From Welwitschia mirabilis (lineage: Eukaryota; Gnetophyta; Gnetopsida; Welwitschiales), in NCBI GenBank assembly GCA_051453625.1, contig JBOZIK010000001.1, positions 144,459,075 to 144,523,074 of the forward strand: a stretch of DNA of 64,000 bases, written 5' to 3'. The translations under genes were made by a program, and so were the position numbers. The notes under the pieces are model-generated. The model was not told where the DNA came from and searched no databases. It saw only the letters and a list, made by a program, of their open reading frames with translations. Shown piece after piece: positions 35,035 to 47,569 of the stretch. The number at the start of each line of letters is the position of its first letter. Positions within the stretch are counted from its first letter, which is position 1.

Positions 35035-36020
35035 ACTCTATTAAGCAGAGGTTCTAAAGAACTTGTGCAAAATTTAATGAAGAAATAACCCTATATTCTA
35101 TCAAATTTTGTCAATGTTGGAGTTAGATATGGAAAAAGGTACATAAAAGAGAAATTTTTACAATAAATAACCTTTTAAAATAGCTTATTAAGTGAAAATT
35201 TTCTTTCTAAAAATATAAAATATCGTTTACGAAGATGTAAAAGTATTGCATATATTGAATTCATTTAATTTTCCCTCATGTGAAGTTTAACATACTCTTA
35301 AATGCTAAATATTAATAATGCCTAAGATTTTTGCTTAAAGAAATTCCACCATTTCTTGAGATCTTGAAGACACAAAAGCACTTAATCATGATAAGGTAAA
35401 ATATAGGAATGAAAGTAGAAATTACTAATCTCTTTCCCACTTAAATAGGTAAAAACTTGTACTTACTATTGTATTTAATTTTCATGTATGAGGAATAAAT
35501 GAGAAATTTCAACAAAAAAAATAAATACAATAAAATTTTTTATACTATGATAATGCTAGAAAAATTTGAATTATATGTTGATAAGGTGTAAATCCAAAAT
35601 TTTGCCAAGTTTGAATTGATATTGTAGATGCTAAAGTGGTCTAGATGATATGAAACTCACATTGCAATGGGGGTTATCAAGAATAAAGAGGGATCATTAA
35701 GAATGAGTTTAAGTCAAATGTTAGAGGAATGGAAAGGCATATTTATGTGATGACTGGTATCCACAATAGTAGGTTCAACAAGAGCATTAAGAACTCTCAA
35801 GTTCTTGATGAGGCTCATCAAATTTATTGTGGAGCCAATTAAAAGATTTTGAAAGTGGTCATCGAGAACTCTTGAGTTCACAATGGGTTCCTTTGAATTC
35901 TAACCACTATTATTATACAAATAAGTAATAATTAAAAAGTAACATATAGAGTTATAGTAGAAAGTTGAGAGGGGTCATTAAGAATGAAACCTTTCTCTTT
36001 TAGAAGCAAGTTTTAAAAAG
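35035..36020. other. OTA 3' spacer, left part
   Basis: Non-coding. A GGxTCATTAAGAATGA motif occurs at about 35,691-35,707 and 35,971-35,987, with looser relatives near 35,857, so this part may be repetitive. No gene is seen. Confidence 0.5.
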
Positions 36021-36029
36021 GTAAAGTTG

Positions 36030-36440
36030 ACTTGAAATCTGATCTAAAGCTTCATCTTTAAGCTGGTTTTAGTTAACTTCTAGAACTTGTATGTTGATGA
36101 TCTGCTTGGAAATTTGATACAAATTTTTGATTCTAAGTTGGTATCAATTGACTGTGTGATTATTCTTTTTTCTTACAAGGTAAAGAAGTAATTAGGCTAG
36201 CTCAAAATCTAATTTGAAGTTTTGACTTTAATTTGGTATTAATTAATCACATGATTTTGTTTAATTCTAGGCAATAAAAGAATATGAATGAGTTGGCATG
36301 AAATTTGGCTTATAGTTTTGACTTTAAGTTAGTATTAGCCAAAAGATTTAAGTTCTCATCATAATGATTTGATTTGAAATCTGACTCAAAGTTTTGGCTT
36401 TGATTTGGTGTTGATTAACCAAGTGATCCTTTGATTTCAA
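36030..36440. repeat. Five degenerate repeat units in the OTA 3' spacer
   Basis: A unit resembling GAAATCTGACTCAAAGTTTT, followed by GACTTTAA.TTGGTATT.A and usually a TGAT end, recurs at about 36,034, 36,109, 36,203, 36,300 and 36,376. Spacings are about 75, 94, 97 and 76 bases. Hypervariable tandem repeats in the 3' untranslated part are known from Ogre/Tat elements. Confidence 0.65.
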
Positions 36441-38990
36441 AGCTTGATCTATGATGAAATTTTATTAGAGGAAAAACATGAGCAACTTTTATTTCTTATT
36501 CTTCCTTGAAATAAAATAAAAGAAAATATTTTTAAGTTATTAAATATGGTCTAACTTTTATTTTGATTAAAACGTATTTGCATGGTTTTCAATAATAAGA
36601 TTTGATGAATCCTTGCAGGTTTAATCTTGATCAATTTGAAAATCCTTGATTGCAAACTTACTTTAAGTTTTATGCTGACACTTGATATACTTTATCTATG
36701 GTTCAAACAAGTATATCACTTTTATACAATTCTTTACTTTAAGATTAAAAATGTATGAACTAGGTAACTTAATATGAATTAAACTTGTTAAGCATGATAG
36801 TAAGAATTATATTATAAATCTCATTTCTTACATGTTAATTTTTCATCATTTATTACTTGAGCTTAAGAATTTCTTGACTTAATCATCCTCCACTCTTTCT
36901 CATCTTTTCTTTATTAATGTTCATTGCTTGTACTCCTTCTCCTTTTCCCATTACTGCCACTAGCATTAAAAAGGTAAAACATTACTTGTTCAACTTGGGT
37001 TCTACACAAATAGATATGTGCATTAGTAGTGTAGATTCCTAGTCATCTCAAGTCTCTATTAGGTCTAAAAATGTGATATAATAGTTCTCGTACTATGATT
37101 ATAAATCAACTAATAAGGTCTTAAATATCTTAGATTTATTCATCACTTAGGCTAGTAAAGACTATTTTGGAAGTAGTGTCATTTATCTAAAGTTCTGGTT
37201 CCATGATTCATCACTTAGTGTGTAAGTATCTGAGGGTAAAAAATAAAAAATTATATCAGCAATGCATTTATGCAGATTCAGCTTGTGATGTTTCTTTGGG
37301 CTACTTAACTGGGTAGATGCAAGTACTAGAGAAAAGGGTTGATTAACTTCAAGGTACAAACCCTGTCCTTACTCTTGGTCTCTTGAGTTTTAATAAGAAA
37401 ATATGAAGAATAAATACAGAATGGTAAATGTCATTAAAACTTTTAATGAGCACACCCAGAGGAGATTAATATGCTATCTAAATATTTAGGTTAGATGCAT
37501 CTATTTTCCCTAGGTAAGAAATCTATAGGGTCAACATCTAAGGCTAAGCATTCTCATAGGAGAAACAGGTTTTTTGGCTACTTTAAAAATTAACTTGATT
37601 GAGTTGGTGATTCATTTGCTTAGTGATTTAAGAATTATTTTTGCTTTCATTCCTACAAATGAATAAAATAAACTATTTTACTTAATAAAATTTTTTATTT
37701 TTAGTTCAAATAGAGTTATCTTAGACTATTTTAATTTATCACGGATATATTAATTCCATTGAAGGAAATTAAAATCAAATAATTTATTAAATTGTTAATA
37801 TAATATGAAATGATTTTAAAAATTTGAAGCTTTTCCTTATTTCAAATAGAATATAATGATTGTGCATGTTATTAAATTGAAAATATTTATATACACATTT
37901 CATCATAGACTAGAATATTTTCCTTCTAGTTTTTTTCTCTCTTAACCTCTCTCTTTTTTTTTCTTATTTCTTTGCTTTTAATAATTTATGATAGAGTTAT
38001 AGTTTTGNNNNNNNNNNNNNNNNNNNNNNNNNNNNNNNNNNNNNNNNNNNNNNNNNNNNNNNNNNNNNNNNNNNNNNNNNNNNNNNNNNNNNNNNNNNNN
38101 NNNNNNNTCCTTCTAGTTTTTTTCTCTCTTAACCTCTCTCTTTTTTTTATTATTTCTTTGCTTTTAATAATTTATGATAGAGTTATAGTTTTGATAATTA
38201 GGTATGTCTCAGATAACTTCTAGGGCACAACTATTTCTTAAATTTTTTATTTTTCATAAATTAAATTAATTATAATAAAAAGAGTACAACCACTATTAGA
38301 AGAGTAAGGACCCATAGGATATAATTATTTTTTTCTGATATATTATGATCAACTAACCCTTTAGTGGAGTCCTCATAGCTACTATATGGAACTATCAAAG
38401 GTCCCCTCTTAGGAACATTTACTCTAGTGCACTTATGATTGAACATTGTAGTACTTTCTCTCTTTCTCTCTCTTTTTTCTCTTTTTTTCTTTCTTTTTTT
38501 TTGTGCAATATCATAGAAGGTATTCTATTCTATGATGAACATGTCTCCTCAATATTCTTAATAAAGATAATGCACAATTCCCTATTGAATACTTATTAAA
38601 TCAACTTCTTGCTTTATAATCATTACATTTACTTTACACAATATAGTAAATTGGTAGAGTAAATAAGCTTTAAAGAAATGACATGTCCTCTATTATCTAA
38701 TCTTGGACTTTATTTTATAAATAGATTGACAGTATTCTTTCTGCCCTATCAAGGCTTTCTAAATAATTTATCATTGATTTATTATTATAATACATTCTTT
38801 CTCTTTTCGCGTTAACTTAGTAGGTTACTTTTTCATCAAGATCATATATTTTTATGGCTCCATTTCCTAGGATATTTTGTTATGGAATAGGATCCTAGCT
38901 AGTTTTGTTTAGATTTTTATTTTAAATGGATTTTATTAGGGTCACAAATTAATACAAAATCTCTGGCATTAATATTTTTTAAAAATTTTA
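36441..38990. other. OTA 3' spacer, right part, including an artefact-flanked gap
   Basis: No coding signal. A 100-N gap (38,008-38,107) is bordered by the same 86-87 bp on both sides (37,921-38,007 and 38,108-38,193), so the true sequence probably contains this segment once. A polypyrimidine stretch lies at about 38,456-38,503. Confidence 0.6.
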
Positions 38991-38999
38991 TTATCATGA

Positions 39000-39985
39000 T
39001 ATATTTTAGTTTTTTGCTGTATAAGTTTTTTATGCAGAAGAGCTTTTTTTACTATTTTCATCTAAAATACTCATGTTTTATATCCATTCTTTTTCAGTTG
39101 TATCTAATTTATATTTTAATTCTTTAGCCAATTTAAATGTTTTTATCTTAAATTCAATTGATAAAAGAACCCCTTTTTCATAAACTACTTCATATGGAGT
39201 AAATCTTGTGGTATGTTTACAAGATATTCTATAAGCACATAGAGCTTCATTTAATTTATTATCCTAATTGGTTTTCTTACTATTTATGACTGTTATTAAT
39301 ATTCTATCTATTTCTCTATTAGTTACTTTTACTTGGTCATTAGATTGAGGTTCATAAGCAGTAAAGAGTTTGTAGTGGATTTTGAACTTAGTTAAAAGTT
39401 TCTTAAAGAATTCACCAATGAAATGAGTTCCTCTATTAGATATAAGACTTCGAGGGTCTTCAAACTGATAGATAATATTTCTAAGGAAAAATTTAACTAT
39501 AGTTTGGGAAGAATAACTAGTTAAACGCTTAGCCTCAGTTCATTTAATGAAGTGATTAGCATAAACCAAAATACATCTTTTTCTAAAGGATAAGGGGTTG
39601 ATAAGTCCAATAAAATATATTCTCTAAACATCAAAAGATTCAATTATCTAAATCCATTATTGTGATATTTCTAACTTTTGGCTAAATGCACCTTCTCTTT
39701 GATATTTATTACAATCTTAGATATAAGAGTTTAAATCATTAAATATGGTGGGCTATTAGTATCTCATATGAAGAATTTTCATTCTTTTTCTTTTTGCACC
39801 ATAATGTCCTTCTCCTTCTCCTTCATGAGCTTCCTTTAAGATTTCTCTTTGTAGGTTTTCCTCTATACATCTTCTAATAACATGATCTTTATATTCTTCA
39901 AATAACTTCTTATCATACCAAATATAATTTCTAAATTTCTTTAATAATCTTTTTCTTTCATAATAAGTCATAAAATAAGGTAATC
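39000..39985 (-). pseudogene. OTA integrase remnant
   Basis: The N-terminal zinc finger is in an open frame at 39,756-39,971: IRRCIEENLQREILKEAHEG, then GHYGAKRKRMKIL, matching the HHCC-type finger that precedes the core. The core is broken by many stops. The C-terminal part at about 39,080-39,240 reads FTPYEVVYEKGVLLSIEFKI, the conserved TPY..VYG....P.E segment of Ty3/gypsy integrases. There is no chromodomain after it, in contrast to the Tekay copies. Confidence 0.82.
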
Positions 39986-40199
39986 ATTTGCTCATAAGAA
40001 AGTTAATTATATTAGCATATCATGGATTTATTATCACCTGAAAAAGATGTTCATCTAGAAACTTATCCCCTATGTCGATCTATTCTTCATTCATAAATTC
40101 TAACATTTAGATATAATATTCTACCACATTTTCCATTTCATTTGTCATTAATAACTTTTGAATCAAACTCTTACATTAATAGTATACATCTCATAATTC

Positions 40200-41345
40200 T
40201 CGAGTTTGCTTTTTTCTTATTCATCAAAAATTTAATGGCACTATCGACAGTATGAACTTTCACTTCATAACTTAAAATGTAGTATCTAAATTTTTTTAAT
40301 ATCATTACCATACCAACAACTTTTTCTATATTACTAAATAGTTTTATTGATCTAGTTTGAAGTTCTTACTAATATAAGTAATGGAATAAGGTCTATTATC
40401 TTCGTTATTTTATCTTAAAAGTGCTCCCATAGCATGATTATATGCATTAGTCATCATGTGAAATGATCTTGTCTGATTTGGCCCTTGCAAAATAGGTACT
40501 AATAAAATTTTATCCTTTAAGGTTTGATAAGCATTTTGACATTCATTAGTCTAATCATATTTTACATACTTTTGTAAAAAATTATCAAAGGTTTAGAAAT
40601 TTTATTAAAGTTGTATATGAATCTTTTGTAATATCTAATATGTCATAGGAAAGATCTCAATTCCTTTAGTTTAGTTGGAGTTGGGATATTTTTTTATATC
40701 TTTAATTTTCTATTCATTAGTTTCAATGCCTTTTTCAGATATCTTATGTTCTAATACTATCCCTTTTGTCACCATAAGATGAATTTTTGAACATCTAAGT
40801 CTAAGGTGTTTTTCTTTGCATCTCTTTAAAACATTTTTTAGTTTATTAAGTGACTCCTTAAAATAATTTTTAAATGTTGAGAAATAATCCATAAATACTT
40901 TGACTTATCTTCTTATCATATCTTGAAAAATATTATTTAATAACTGTGAAAAGAAGTGGAAGCATTACATAGTTTAAATTGTAGTACTTTATGGGCATAA
41001 GTATCCCAATGACAAGTAAAGTAATTTGGTCTTGATCCTCTAAAACTATGAGGACTTGGTTATAGCCACTAGAATCATGAAGAAGCTATAGTAGTGATGT
41101 CTAAATAGTCTTTGTAAAACTTGATCTATAAATGAAAGAGGAAAATGATCTTTATAAGTTACAGTATTTAACATTTTGAAGTTTATACATACTCTTCATT
41201 TTTTTTTTAATCACATCCATAACAAAACTAATCCATTTTGAATTAGATATAGGATAAATAAATCCCACATCTAAAATTTTGAAAATATCTTATTTAATTA
41301 TCTTTTGCATATATGGATTATATCTTCTTTTTAATTACTGGCTTC
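40200..41345 (-). pseudogene. OTA RT and RNase H remnant
   Basis: At about 41,070-41,010 the minus strand gives DSSGYNQVLIVLEDQDQITL, matching the D-FSGY-Q- - -EDQ-KT palm segment. The catalytic box at about 40,893 reads VFMDYFSTF, where OTA elements have VFMDDFS, so the second catalytic Asp is Tyr. The open frame 40,710-40,892 continues through LNKLKNVLKRCKEKHLRL and KGIVLEHKISEKGIE, the thumb segment. RNase H is faint below 40,600. Confidence 0.87.
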
Positions 41346-41899
41346 ATTTGATAGAGATATCTAAATAAATTCTATTTTGGCATATATTTGGATATATTCC
41401 CTTAATATCTATATGATTTTAAGTAAACGCTTCTATCCTTTAATCAATATTGTTTTAAGTTTTCTTTTTTGAAAATTAGTTAAACAACTATTTATGATTA
41501 TAGATCTATTAGGAGGTACTTCGATATACTCTAGTTCTTCTTAAGTGAAGGCTTTTCTATCTCTTAAGCTATAAAATCTTCTTTTTCATAGTTTTTTTTT
41601 CTTTTATTTATTTAGCATTAGATTAAATTCTTGTGTTAGAATTACATTAGTTCTTATTTTTTGTTCTATATTATTTCTTCAATAATTACTACATTAGAAA
41701 GTTTAATCTCTTTTTTAAAATCTTTTAGATTAATTTCCATTACCCCTCTTTTAGAATAAATAGTAGCATCCGCAGTAGTCATCTAAGGTCTTCCTAAAAT
41801 TACTACATAGGTATCTTATTAAGTATTCATTACCAATGAACCTATCAAGTAGATAAAACCTTGCATTTTAATGGGCATATCCTTTAGAACTACTTTTTG

Positions 41900-42090
41900 C
41901 ATAACTGTTGAGCCATCTGCTAAGTAAACTTTTCATTGGTAAAGTATTAGTTTTGGTCTTCCAATTCTTCATAAGTTTCATAGGTCATAAGATTGATACT
42001 TGCTCCACGATTTACAAGTGCATCTACTTTAAGTTTTCCATTAATTATTACATCCAGCATAGGTATTCTAGAATAATTATACTTTTCATG
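41900..42090 (-). pseudogene. OTA aspartic protease remnant with destroyed active site
   Basis: The minus strand reads IPMLDVIINGKLKVDALVNR, then GASINLMTYETYEELE. Retroelement proteases have D(S/T)GAS here. The codon for the catalytic Asp (42,010-42,012) is AAT (Asn) and the next (42,007-42,009) is CGT (Arg), so cleavage activity is lost. The protease would have cut the gag-pol precursor. The plus-strand open frame 41,908-42,192 is its antisense shadow. Confidence 0.85.
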
Positions 42091-42099
42091 TTTTTTATT

Positions 42100-43960
42100 T
42101 TAAAGAACTTATGTAGAGGCTCAAGAAACTTGATCCTTCCTTACCATTTTAATTTGTTTTTTATTATTGCTTTTTTTATTCTTCTATTTTAAACACATGT
42201 TTTCCATTTGTTTCTAGTTCATAGACACATCTTTTAACAACTTTAAATGAGGTAATTAGATTTTTGTATCTTCTAATATCCTTATTAAATATTCTATGTC
42301 CTTTTTAACTTTTGGAATTTTGGTTTATTTACTTCTCATTAAAAATGGTAAAGAATCCACTAAGTCATCATCCATTTTTTTCCTTTTCATCTCTTTCTCT
42401 TCTTTATTTGAGGAATTACTTAAATTTGTATTCTTTCTCTGTGACTTATATATCACTTTTTGTTTCGTAGATCTAGTACTTACTACCTTACTTGTTGATT
42501 TTCTAGGATTTGGTTGAGGTTAAGTAGGGATTTTTCCTTACTTTTTCTCTATTTTTTATTGTTCTCTTTATTGTTTTTAATCTCTATTTTTCCAATTTCT
42601 ATAGTAATCATATTACTTTTGCCTTTTTAAATTTACATATCTTTGTAAAGAACTTTCTAATTTACCTTCTCATTTTCTATTTTAGTAAGGATATGGTTTC
42701 TTTTTAGTTTGATATTAATTTTCAAAATTTAAATCTAATTTATTTATATCTAATCGTTAAACAAATTCCTACATCTAAGGAATTTTGTTTCATCATGATT
42801 ATCTTCCCCATAGTGTACACATGTAGGTCCTTCTTCTACCTTAAAGTATTATACAACTAACTAATCAAAATTTTTTGCCATACTATTAGTTAATTTTTTA
42901 AGCATTTCTTTTATCAGATTAACATGTTTTAAGCTATATAACTATCATCTACTTCTGGGGTACATACTTAATTTACTTTTTTCTTCTTTTTGTTTTCTTG
43001 CCCTCATCCTTAGCTCATGTAATAAAACTGAGTTATGGCTTCTTTCACATCTTAGACATTCTTTGTTTTGATGCTTCCTCTGCATAACAAGTTTAATTCT
43101 TTTAATGTTTGACTCTATAGTTTTCTAAGTAAGTTCTGAATAATTTTCTAGATGTGATTCTATGATTAGGACATTTAACTAACAATATATTATACCTATC
43201 CATGAACTCACCAAATCTTTCATTATCTCTTTGTTTAATGTTCAAAAGATTTGTTTCCTTAGATTTTTAACTATCTTCATATGTTCAAATTTAACTAGGA
43301 AAGCATTTTTAAGAGTTCTTTATGAAATAAATCATGATTAGTATTCCTATGATACCATAGTTGAGCATCTTCTTTTAGGAAAAAAGTAAAATATCTCAAA
43401 AAGTCTAATTCTATATCAAAATACTTAGCTTTACAAAAGGCATGAAATAAGCTTAGATGTAATAGGGGTTATTCTGATATTTTACATTCAAAAGTGGGTA
43501 TCATGGTAATATTTATATTTATTACTTTATCTAGTTACTGTAAGGATATAGGATTAATAGGACTTAAATATTTTAACTAATTGGTATTATGATTTAATGG
43601 TCTTAAATCTTCATCATCTTTCCAATAGCATTGTATTACAAATTTATTTCCAAGACTTTTTATCTAAACTATTTAAGAAGATTTTCCTAATGAGTGAGGT
43701 GATGTAAGAATGTTATGCAATCTTTGCTTAAATTCATTCATCAATTTAGGAAATATTTATTCCTTTACCATCTTTCTAAGGGTAACTCCATCCTCCATAA
43801 AATCATTTTCTTTCACCTCTATTTTGACATTATTTCTAATCTGCTTATCTAGATCATATTTATGGGGATCTCTAACATACTTTTTTCTTTGATCCAATAA
43901 TTTTTATTTGTAATCTTATTGGATCGTAGTTTTTATCATCTCCGCTATTTGATTTTAGAG
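42100..43960 (-). pseudogene. OTA gag remnant and gag-protease linker
   Basis: The core at about 43,260-43,100 reads KETNLLNIKQRDNERFGEFM, continuing DRYNILLVKCPNHRI, which matches the Q...E.F.E...R......CP.H pattern of OTA gag proteins. Downstream the linker is Lys/Ser-rich with many stops. The gag start near the primer site is badly decayed. No clear zinc knuckle is seen. Confidence 0.75.
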
Positions 43961-43962
43961 CT

Positions 43963-43983
43963 ATCCTTCTTCTAGCACCAAAA
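43963..43983 (-). other. Primer binding site region of the OTA element
   Basis: Just inside the 5' LTR the minus strand reads TTTTGGTGCTAGAAGAAGGA. The TGG start fits the CCA end of a tRNA, but the sequence is not the initiator-Met type used by the other families here. I cannot name the tRNA with confidence. Related motifs occur at 57,413, 57,506 and 57,765. Confidence 0.65.
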
Positions 43984-44882
43984 TGATGGGTGATTATATG
44001 ATGAAATAAGTGTAGAAAATATCATAAAATAATATTATATAATATAAAATAATATTAAAAAATGTATAAATTATGCTGCTATTAACCTAAAATAAGCTCA
44101 TACTATTAGATAAAAATAACCAAAGTCTTACTAAAGAACTAGTTAAGATTAAACCATTTAGTTTAAAATGCATCATCATGGTAGTCATATCATGAAGTTA
44201 CTTGAACCAGTCAGGTTGGTTATTACTATTAAGTTACTATGTACATATATTTTACCAACATAATAAATATTAAATGAGTTGTTGGATAATACTTATTACT
44301 AAGTACTGTTCATTATCCTGGTTTATGTTTAGCTATACAAAAAGAAGCAAATAGAGATAATATTACTTTTTCAAGTAATAGAATATGCATACAATGATAC
44401 TTAAACATGCTTTTAATCTTTATATTGAAATACTAATTTTTACATAAATATGCACTAAGGCTTTTATTTTCCTTTGTAGGTAATACTTTAGAGCATGAAA
44501 AATGCTACTATGCACTTTACAAGATAGCTGGAGCTCCCTTTCTTCACCTTCTTACTTAGTCTATTCTTAGAATGTTTTGCCAAGAAGGTTCGCATCCTTG
44601 GTGGTGATCTTATTCTTATATCATTTTTTGTTTTTTTATTTCCACTCTTTGCTCCTTAGGAATAAGTATATGATTGGGAATTGTTACTACTTTTCCATCA
44701 CCTTAACCTTCTTTTTCATCTTCATACCACATGGCATCCTATACTTGAAATGCAATAATAAAATTTACATACTAATACACTAACATNNNNNNNNNNCATC
44801 TATTGTAATTTAAAATGTATAATTAAGATAATAAAAATACTTTATTAATAAGTGAGATTTACATCAAAATTTATCCTCATCA
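43984..44882 (-). mobile_element. 5' LTR of the OTA element
   Basis: It starts TGATGGGTG and ends CATCA, a TGATG/CATCA inverted terminal pair, and is 899 bp long including a 10-N gap (44,787-44,796). It matches the split 3' LTR. About 225 bp (about 44,150-44,380) has no counterpart there; I see no terminal repeats marking it as a transposon. Confidence 0.88.
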
Positions 44883-44887
44883 ATATA
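44883..44887. repeat. Target site duplication ATATA, right copy
   Basis: It pairs with 14,702-14,706 and lies directly after the CA end of the OTA 5' LTR, before LTR B resumes at CTAACTAATTACTTAT. Confidence 0.85.
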
Positions 44888-46398
44888 CTAACTAATTACT
44901 TATAGAATATCTTAACCAAGTTATAAATTCAAATCATTATAGAAAATAAAATCAAATAATTTGAAAAAAAACATCTACTATGAGCTTTTGGATTTCCATT
45001 AAAGAGTACTAGCCTAATAAGATTTTTGAGGATTAGAATTTTTCCTTAATAAGATGGTCCTAGAGAATAATATATAAAAACTATAATATTATGATAAACA
45101 TGGGTATTTAAGTCTATTTTATTTCTTTATTTTTTAATAATAAACCCCTTGATCACTTGATCATAATCATTCATTAGTAACCTTCATCGTGAAACACAAG
45201 AAACCTCTCATATCTCACTAACTTTTTAATGCGAGCCAATCGGAGGAAATAATGTGTTAGAACATGAATGCTAAAATCCATAAATAATTCACTAATGTAA
45301 TTTCACATCATTCCACTAGAATCTTAAAAAAAGATCATATGGATAATAAGATTAAAAAGTTTACTGGATAAGATTAGCAAGTACTTGATAGTTGAATATT
45401 GATGAAGAATTAAGCATAAGAGTTTCTTAGCTCTAAGCTTTTGAGATTCAAGCTCCATAAGTAATAGAATGAAAGAAAGAAAGAGAGAGAAAAGAGAGAA
45501 ATGCACTTTAATGAAAAAATAAAAGATTCTCCTTTTACAAGAGAGGAAACAATCTCTATATATAAATAAACAAAGGCACATAGCTCAAAATCATAATATT
45601 ACATGATTTAGCATTGATAAGTGGGATGAGTAATAAGTGACATTAAAGTATAAAAAGAGATCATACTTGTGACTCATGTACCTAACTAAGTGAGTAATCT
45701 TCATGCTTTAATTAACAAGAATAATTACATGCATCATTTCTACATGTTGACTCCTTTTTAATCTTTTGCAAGCTCATAAGTTTAATCCATTCAAGAAATT
45801 CATCAAAAGAAAAAATTCACAAATACCAAAATTATTATGTGATACAATGAGATAAACTCTTCAATTCCAATGAATAAAAGAATGATTATGTGATGAACTA
45901 GGTTCCTTTATACATCTTAAGAACATAAACATCACGTAGAGTAAATTTACTCATTTATCATTCTTGGTTCTAAATAATAGTACATGTACTTGTTTAAATA
46001 CTCATTTATTTCAAAATGCGTAAAATCTATCAATCACATAACACAAGGAATAAAATTTTTATTCATAATAAAGTACACCTATTACATTTACTATGAAATT
46101 GAATGAGTAAATTAGATGTAAATCATATTATTATGTCTTCTTGAATTTTTCAATTTATGTAATTTTAATTTCTTACATAATGGGATTATCTAATTTTAAA
46201 TGTTTAGATATATTTTCTTATAAAAACATTTTAGCAAAATATTTTTCATTTTTATAGTAATTTATAAAAATTTTAAACTAAAGTTAATTTAAAATGACAT
46301 CTTTTTTGGGTAAGGAATTTAAATAAAGATAATTAATCCTTTAATTAAAAGCTTAAAACACTGAAGTAAATATGGTTTACAAAATATGCGATATGATA
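44888..46398 (-). mobile_element. LTR B, right part
   Basis: It continues LTR B after the OTA insertion. It matches LTR A 2,965-4,518 and LTR C 54,779-56,440 and ends GATATGATA at 46,390-46,398. A short impure GAAA/GA tract at about 45,470-45,505 corresponds to the expanded microsatellite in LTR A. Confidence 0.85.
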
Positions 46399-46439
46399 TT
46401 CAGCCCTACTTAGATTAATTCNNNNNNNNNNAAGATTTG

Positions 46440-47000
46440 AATATTAATTTTTCATTGTTTTCTCTAGCTTCCATGTAGCTTCATTAAGACTATGATTACT
46501 CCACTTTATCTTCACTTGATGGATCTCCCTATTTCATAAACCAATATTTTATTAGTTTAGCACTAATTTTGGCTTCTTTTTAATTGAACAATCTGGATCT
46601 ACCTAAGTGTCAGATCAATTTAAGACATAAGAAGGATCTGTAATATACTTTTTTAGCATACTTATATGGAAAACATCTTGTATATGTAATNNNNNNNNNN
46701 NNNNNNNNNNNNNNNNNNNNNNNNNNNNNNNNNNNNNNNNNNNNNNNNNNNNNNNNNNNNNNNNNNNNNNNNNNNNNNNNNNNNNNNNNNTAAGACATAA
46801 GAAGGATCTGTAATAGACTTTTTTAGCATACTTATATGGAAAACATCTTGTATATGTAATTATAAAGGAAGTAGAACAAGCTTGTATGCAATAGATTTAA
46901 CTCTTTCTAACATTTCAAATGGTTTAATGAATCAATGACTAAATTTGATCTCTCAACTCCTCTCATTATTGATTTCATTAATAACACTTCAAGAAATACA
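46440..47000 (-). pseudogene. Chromodomain and integrase C terminus, internal region 2
   Basis: The minus strand reads SNHSLNEATWKLEKTMKN at about 46,445-46,500, a chromodomain end, preceded by a YWFMK-GDPSSE-like stretch. Before that the integrase C-terminal segment FHVSMLKKY-like is visible around 46,640-46,690 as FPYKYAKKVY. This is the clearest evidence in the window for a chromovirus. Confidence 0.82.
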
Positions 47001-47569
47001 TGATCACCTATTTTGAACTCAAGATCTCTTCTTTGACAGTTGTCCTATATCTTTTGTCTATTCATTGCTTCTTTAAGTCTATTTTAATGATCCTCATTTT
47101 AATTNNNNNNNNNNNNNNNNNNNNNNNNNNNNNNNNNNNNNNNNNNNNNNNNNNNNNNNNNNNNNNNNNNNNNNNNNNNNNNNNNNNNNNNNNNNNNNNN
47201 NNNNNNNNNNNNNNNNNNNNNNNNNNNNNNNNNNNNNNNNNNNNNNNNNNNNNNNNNNGTAGGTACTCTTCTCAACTCTTAAGATTATCTAGAATACATG
47301 CTTTAAGAAAATATTTTAGAATTTAATTAACTCTTTCTTTTTAATAATCTATTTGAGGGTGAAATGCAGTATTCACATTTAACTTGCTTCCTAAACCCAT
47401 TTGTAGTTTTTGCCAAAACATAGAAAAATTTTTAAATCTCTATTAAAGATAATTACTAAAGGCAGATCATGCAACTAAATAACATTTTAAATAAATACTT
47501 TATCTATATCCTAATAGAATATAGATACTAAAGGCATCATTAGTAGATTTTACTAGAATAAATGTATTA

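Larger units (their letters stand above)
14707..44882 (-). mobile_element. Ty3/gypsy element of Ogre/Tat/Athila (OTA) type with two nested insertions
   Basis: The element runs from TGATGGG at 14,707 to CATCA at 44,882 and is flanked by ATATA. Removing a CACTA-like insertion (15,383-22,158) and a Sirevirus (24,881-35,034) leaves about 13 kb. In minus orientation it has a 5' LTR (43,984-44,882), a primer site, gag, protease, RT/RNase H, integrase, a long 3' spacer, an extra reading frame, a polypurine-like tract and a split 3' LTR. There is no chromodomain. The RT box VFMDYFSTF resembles the VFMDDFS form of OTA elements. LTR segments differ at roughly one base in six over a stretch I compared by eye, so it is old. 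Confidence 0.82.

Noticed and set aside
36030-36440. CRISPR-like spaced repeats
   Set aside because: Units are degenerate, spacings vary, the spacers are not unique, and the context is a plant retrotransposon.
41908-43892. Several plus-strand frames (41,908, 42,296 and 43,710)
   Set aside because: Antisense shadows of OTA protease, linker and gag; A+T-rich, Phe/Leu-rich with no domain.
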